Assembly: GCA_020347585.1 (NCBI GenBank)
Contig: CP070733.1
Location: 652,764 to 659,394 of the forward strand
Origin: Pseudomonadota bacterium
Lineage (GTDB): Bacteria > Pseudomonadota > Gammaproteobacteria > CAMYNG01
Direction of reading: 5' to 3'
DNA: 6,631 nt
The notes beneath the pieces are model-generated. The model did not search any database, was not told the DNA's origin, and saw nothing but the letters and a program-made list of their open reading frames with translations. The translations under genes were made by a program, and so were the position numbers. This document shows positions 5,894-6,631 of the stretch, piece by piece (the first letter of the stretch is position 1; every line of letters starts with the position of its first letter).

Positions 5894-6631
5894 TCAGTCG
5901 TCGGAAGCCTCAAGCCGCCCGGCAAGGGTTACCGCCTTATGCCGCGCTCCGTCGGTATCTGCCTGCGCGGTTTCGGCGGTGTGTAATTCCTGTTGCCTCT
6001 GCCGTCGATCAAACCGCTGGCGCAAGTCGTCCAGTTCCTCTTTGTAAAATGCGGATGCGGAAAGTTGCGCATCGACCTGCGCCTGTTGTTCGGCGAGCTT
6101 TCTTTCCCTTTCAAGCGCCTGCTGCCGGGTGCGCTCGGTCTCGGCCTGGCTTGCTGCAAGACGCCGGTTTGCCCGTTCCGCGGCGACCTTTGCCGCACGC
6201 TCCGCCGCCGCGATTCGATCGCGCAGGCGCGCCTCCTCGGCATCGCTGCGCTCGCGCTCGCGCTTGAGCGCGTACTCGAAGTCGCTGATATGCATCTCCT
6301 CCGCGGCCTGAAGGTCGGCAAGCTGGCGCTCAAGGTCAGCGATCCTAGTCTGGCTGGCCTGGGTTAGTTGCATGGCGAGGTTCACCGTATGATCAGACTC
6401 GTGGCGGATGGTCTGGATCTGCTCCCGCGCACCCAGGTACTGCCCCTGGGCCTGGTCCATGGCCTGCTCCAAGGGATCCGGAGGGGGACCGTGGATAGCG
6501 ATCCAGTCGCGCAGGAGGCGGCCCAAACGAGCGCCCACTCCCTGCGGTCGGGGTGCTTCGCGACGTTCTGGCCGTGGGTGGAGAGGAGAGAGGCCAGACG
6601 CGCGGGGTCGAGGTCGTCCCAGGCGCGATCG
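5894..6631 (-). CDS. Coiled-coil protein of unknown function, 5' end outside window, probable frameshift
   Basis: The stop is TGA at 5896-5894. From GTG 6538 the frame gives 214 residues, nearly all predicted helix between about 22 and 190 and very rich in Ala, Glu, Arg and Gln (for example YALKRERERSDAEEARLRDR), as in a long coiled coil. There is no signal peptide, membrane segment or enzymatic motif. GTG 6538 is probably not the true start. Upstream in the same frame (6539-6631) the translation is Arg/Pro-rich and non-protein-like. The adjacent frame there gives WDDLDPARLASLLSTHGQNV and has GC-rich third positions. Adding one base near 6530-6540 would join the two as REWAARLGRLLRDW, so a lost base is likely and the gene continues off the right edge. 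Long Ala/Glu/Arg coiled coils occur in KfrA-like DNA-binding proteins and in many structural proteins, but I see no KfrA N-terminal domain and give no name. It converges on hpnG and is not part of the hopanoid operon. Confidence 0.7.
   Translation of the reverse strand, partial: RSRLGRPRPRASGLSPLHPRPERREAPRPQGVGARLGRLLRDWIAIHGPPPDPLEQAMDQAQGQYLGAREQIQTIRHESDHTVNLAMQLTQASQTRIADLERQLADLQAAEEMHISDFEYALKRERERSDAEEARLRDRIAAAERAAKVAAERANRRLAASQAETERTRQQALERERKLAEQQAQVDAQLSASAFYKEELDDLRQRFDRRQRQQELHTAETAQADTDGARHKAVTLAGRLEASDD

Noticed and set aside
5993..6367. Open frames on the + strand across the coiled-coil gene
   Set aside because: They have the low-complexity Arg/Leu/Ala composition expected of the complement of a GC-rich coiled-coil gene, and no recognisable domain or ribosome binding site.

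Overview
This window carries most of a bacterial hopanoid (triterpenoid lipid) biosynthesis cluster on the + strand, followed by an unrelated coiled-coil gene on the - strand. The DNA is GC-rich with strongly GC-biased third codon positions. The gene content (HpnB, squalene synthase, squalene-hopene cyclase, HpnG) and the protein sequences point to a proteobacterium. The single-enzyme squalene synthase, used instead of the HpnC/HpnD/HpnE trio, makes a gammaproteobacterium (Methylococcus-like gene set) my best guess, but this is inference from remembered family features.

Layout: 1-615 is the C-terminal part of hpnB, a membrane glycosyltransferase of family 2 whose start lies off the left edge. 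695-1771 encodes an alpha/beta-hydrolase with a lipoprotein signal peptide. A 158-bp gap (1772-1929) holds the best promoter candidate of the window. 1930-3054 encodes squalene synthase. After a 65-bp A-rich leader, 3120-5126 encodes squalene-hopene cyclase, complete in length and motifs but broken by one in-frame TGA at 3765-3767. 5123-5851 encodes HpnG, overlapping the cyclase stop codon by 4 bases. A short hairpin region (5852-5893) separates it from a convergent Ala/Glu/Arg-rich coiled-coil gene that runs off the right edge and seems to contain a frameshift near 6530-6540.

How it works together: squalene synthase joins two farnesyl diphosphates into squalene and the cyclase folds squalene into the pentacyclic hopene/hopanol. 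HpnH (not in this window) would add adenosine to hopene, and HpnG removes adenine from adenosylhopane on the way to C35 extended hopanoids. HpnB is a conserved cluster member whose exact substrate is less certain. The lipoprotein hydrolase has no assigned hopanoid role that I know of and is the least explained member of the block.

Caution: there are up to three reading-frame disruptions in 6.6 kb (cyclase TGA, right-edge frameshift, possible left-edge frameshift). They may be sequencing or assembly errors rather than biology. I see no tRNA, rRNA, CRISPR, transposon or long repeat, and no clear evidence of an undescribed system beyond the points listed.
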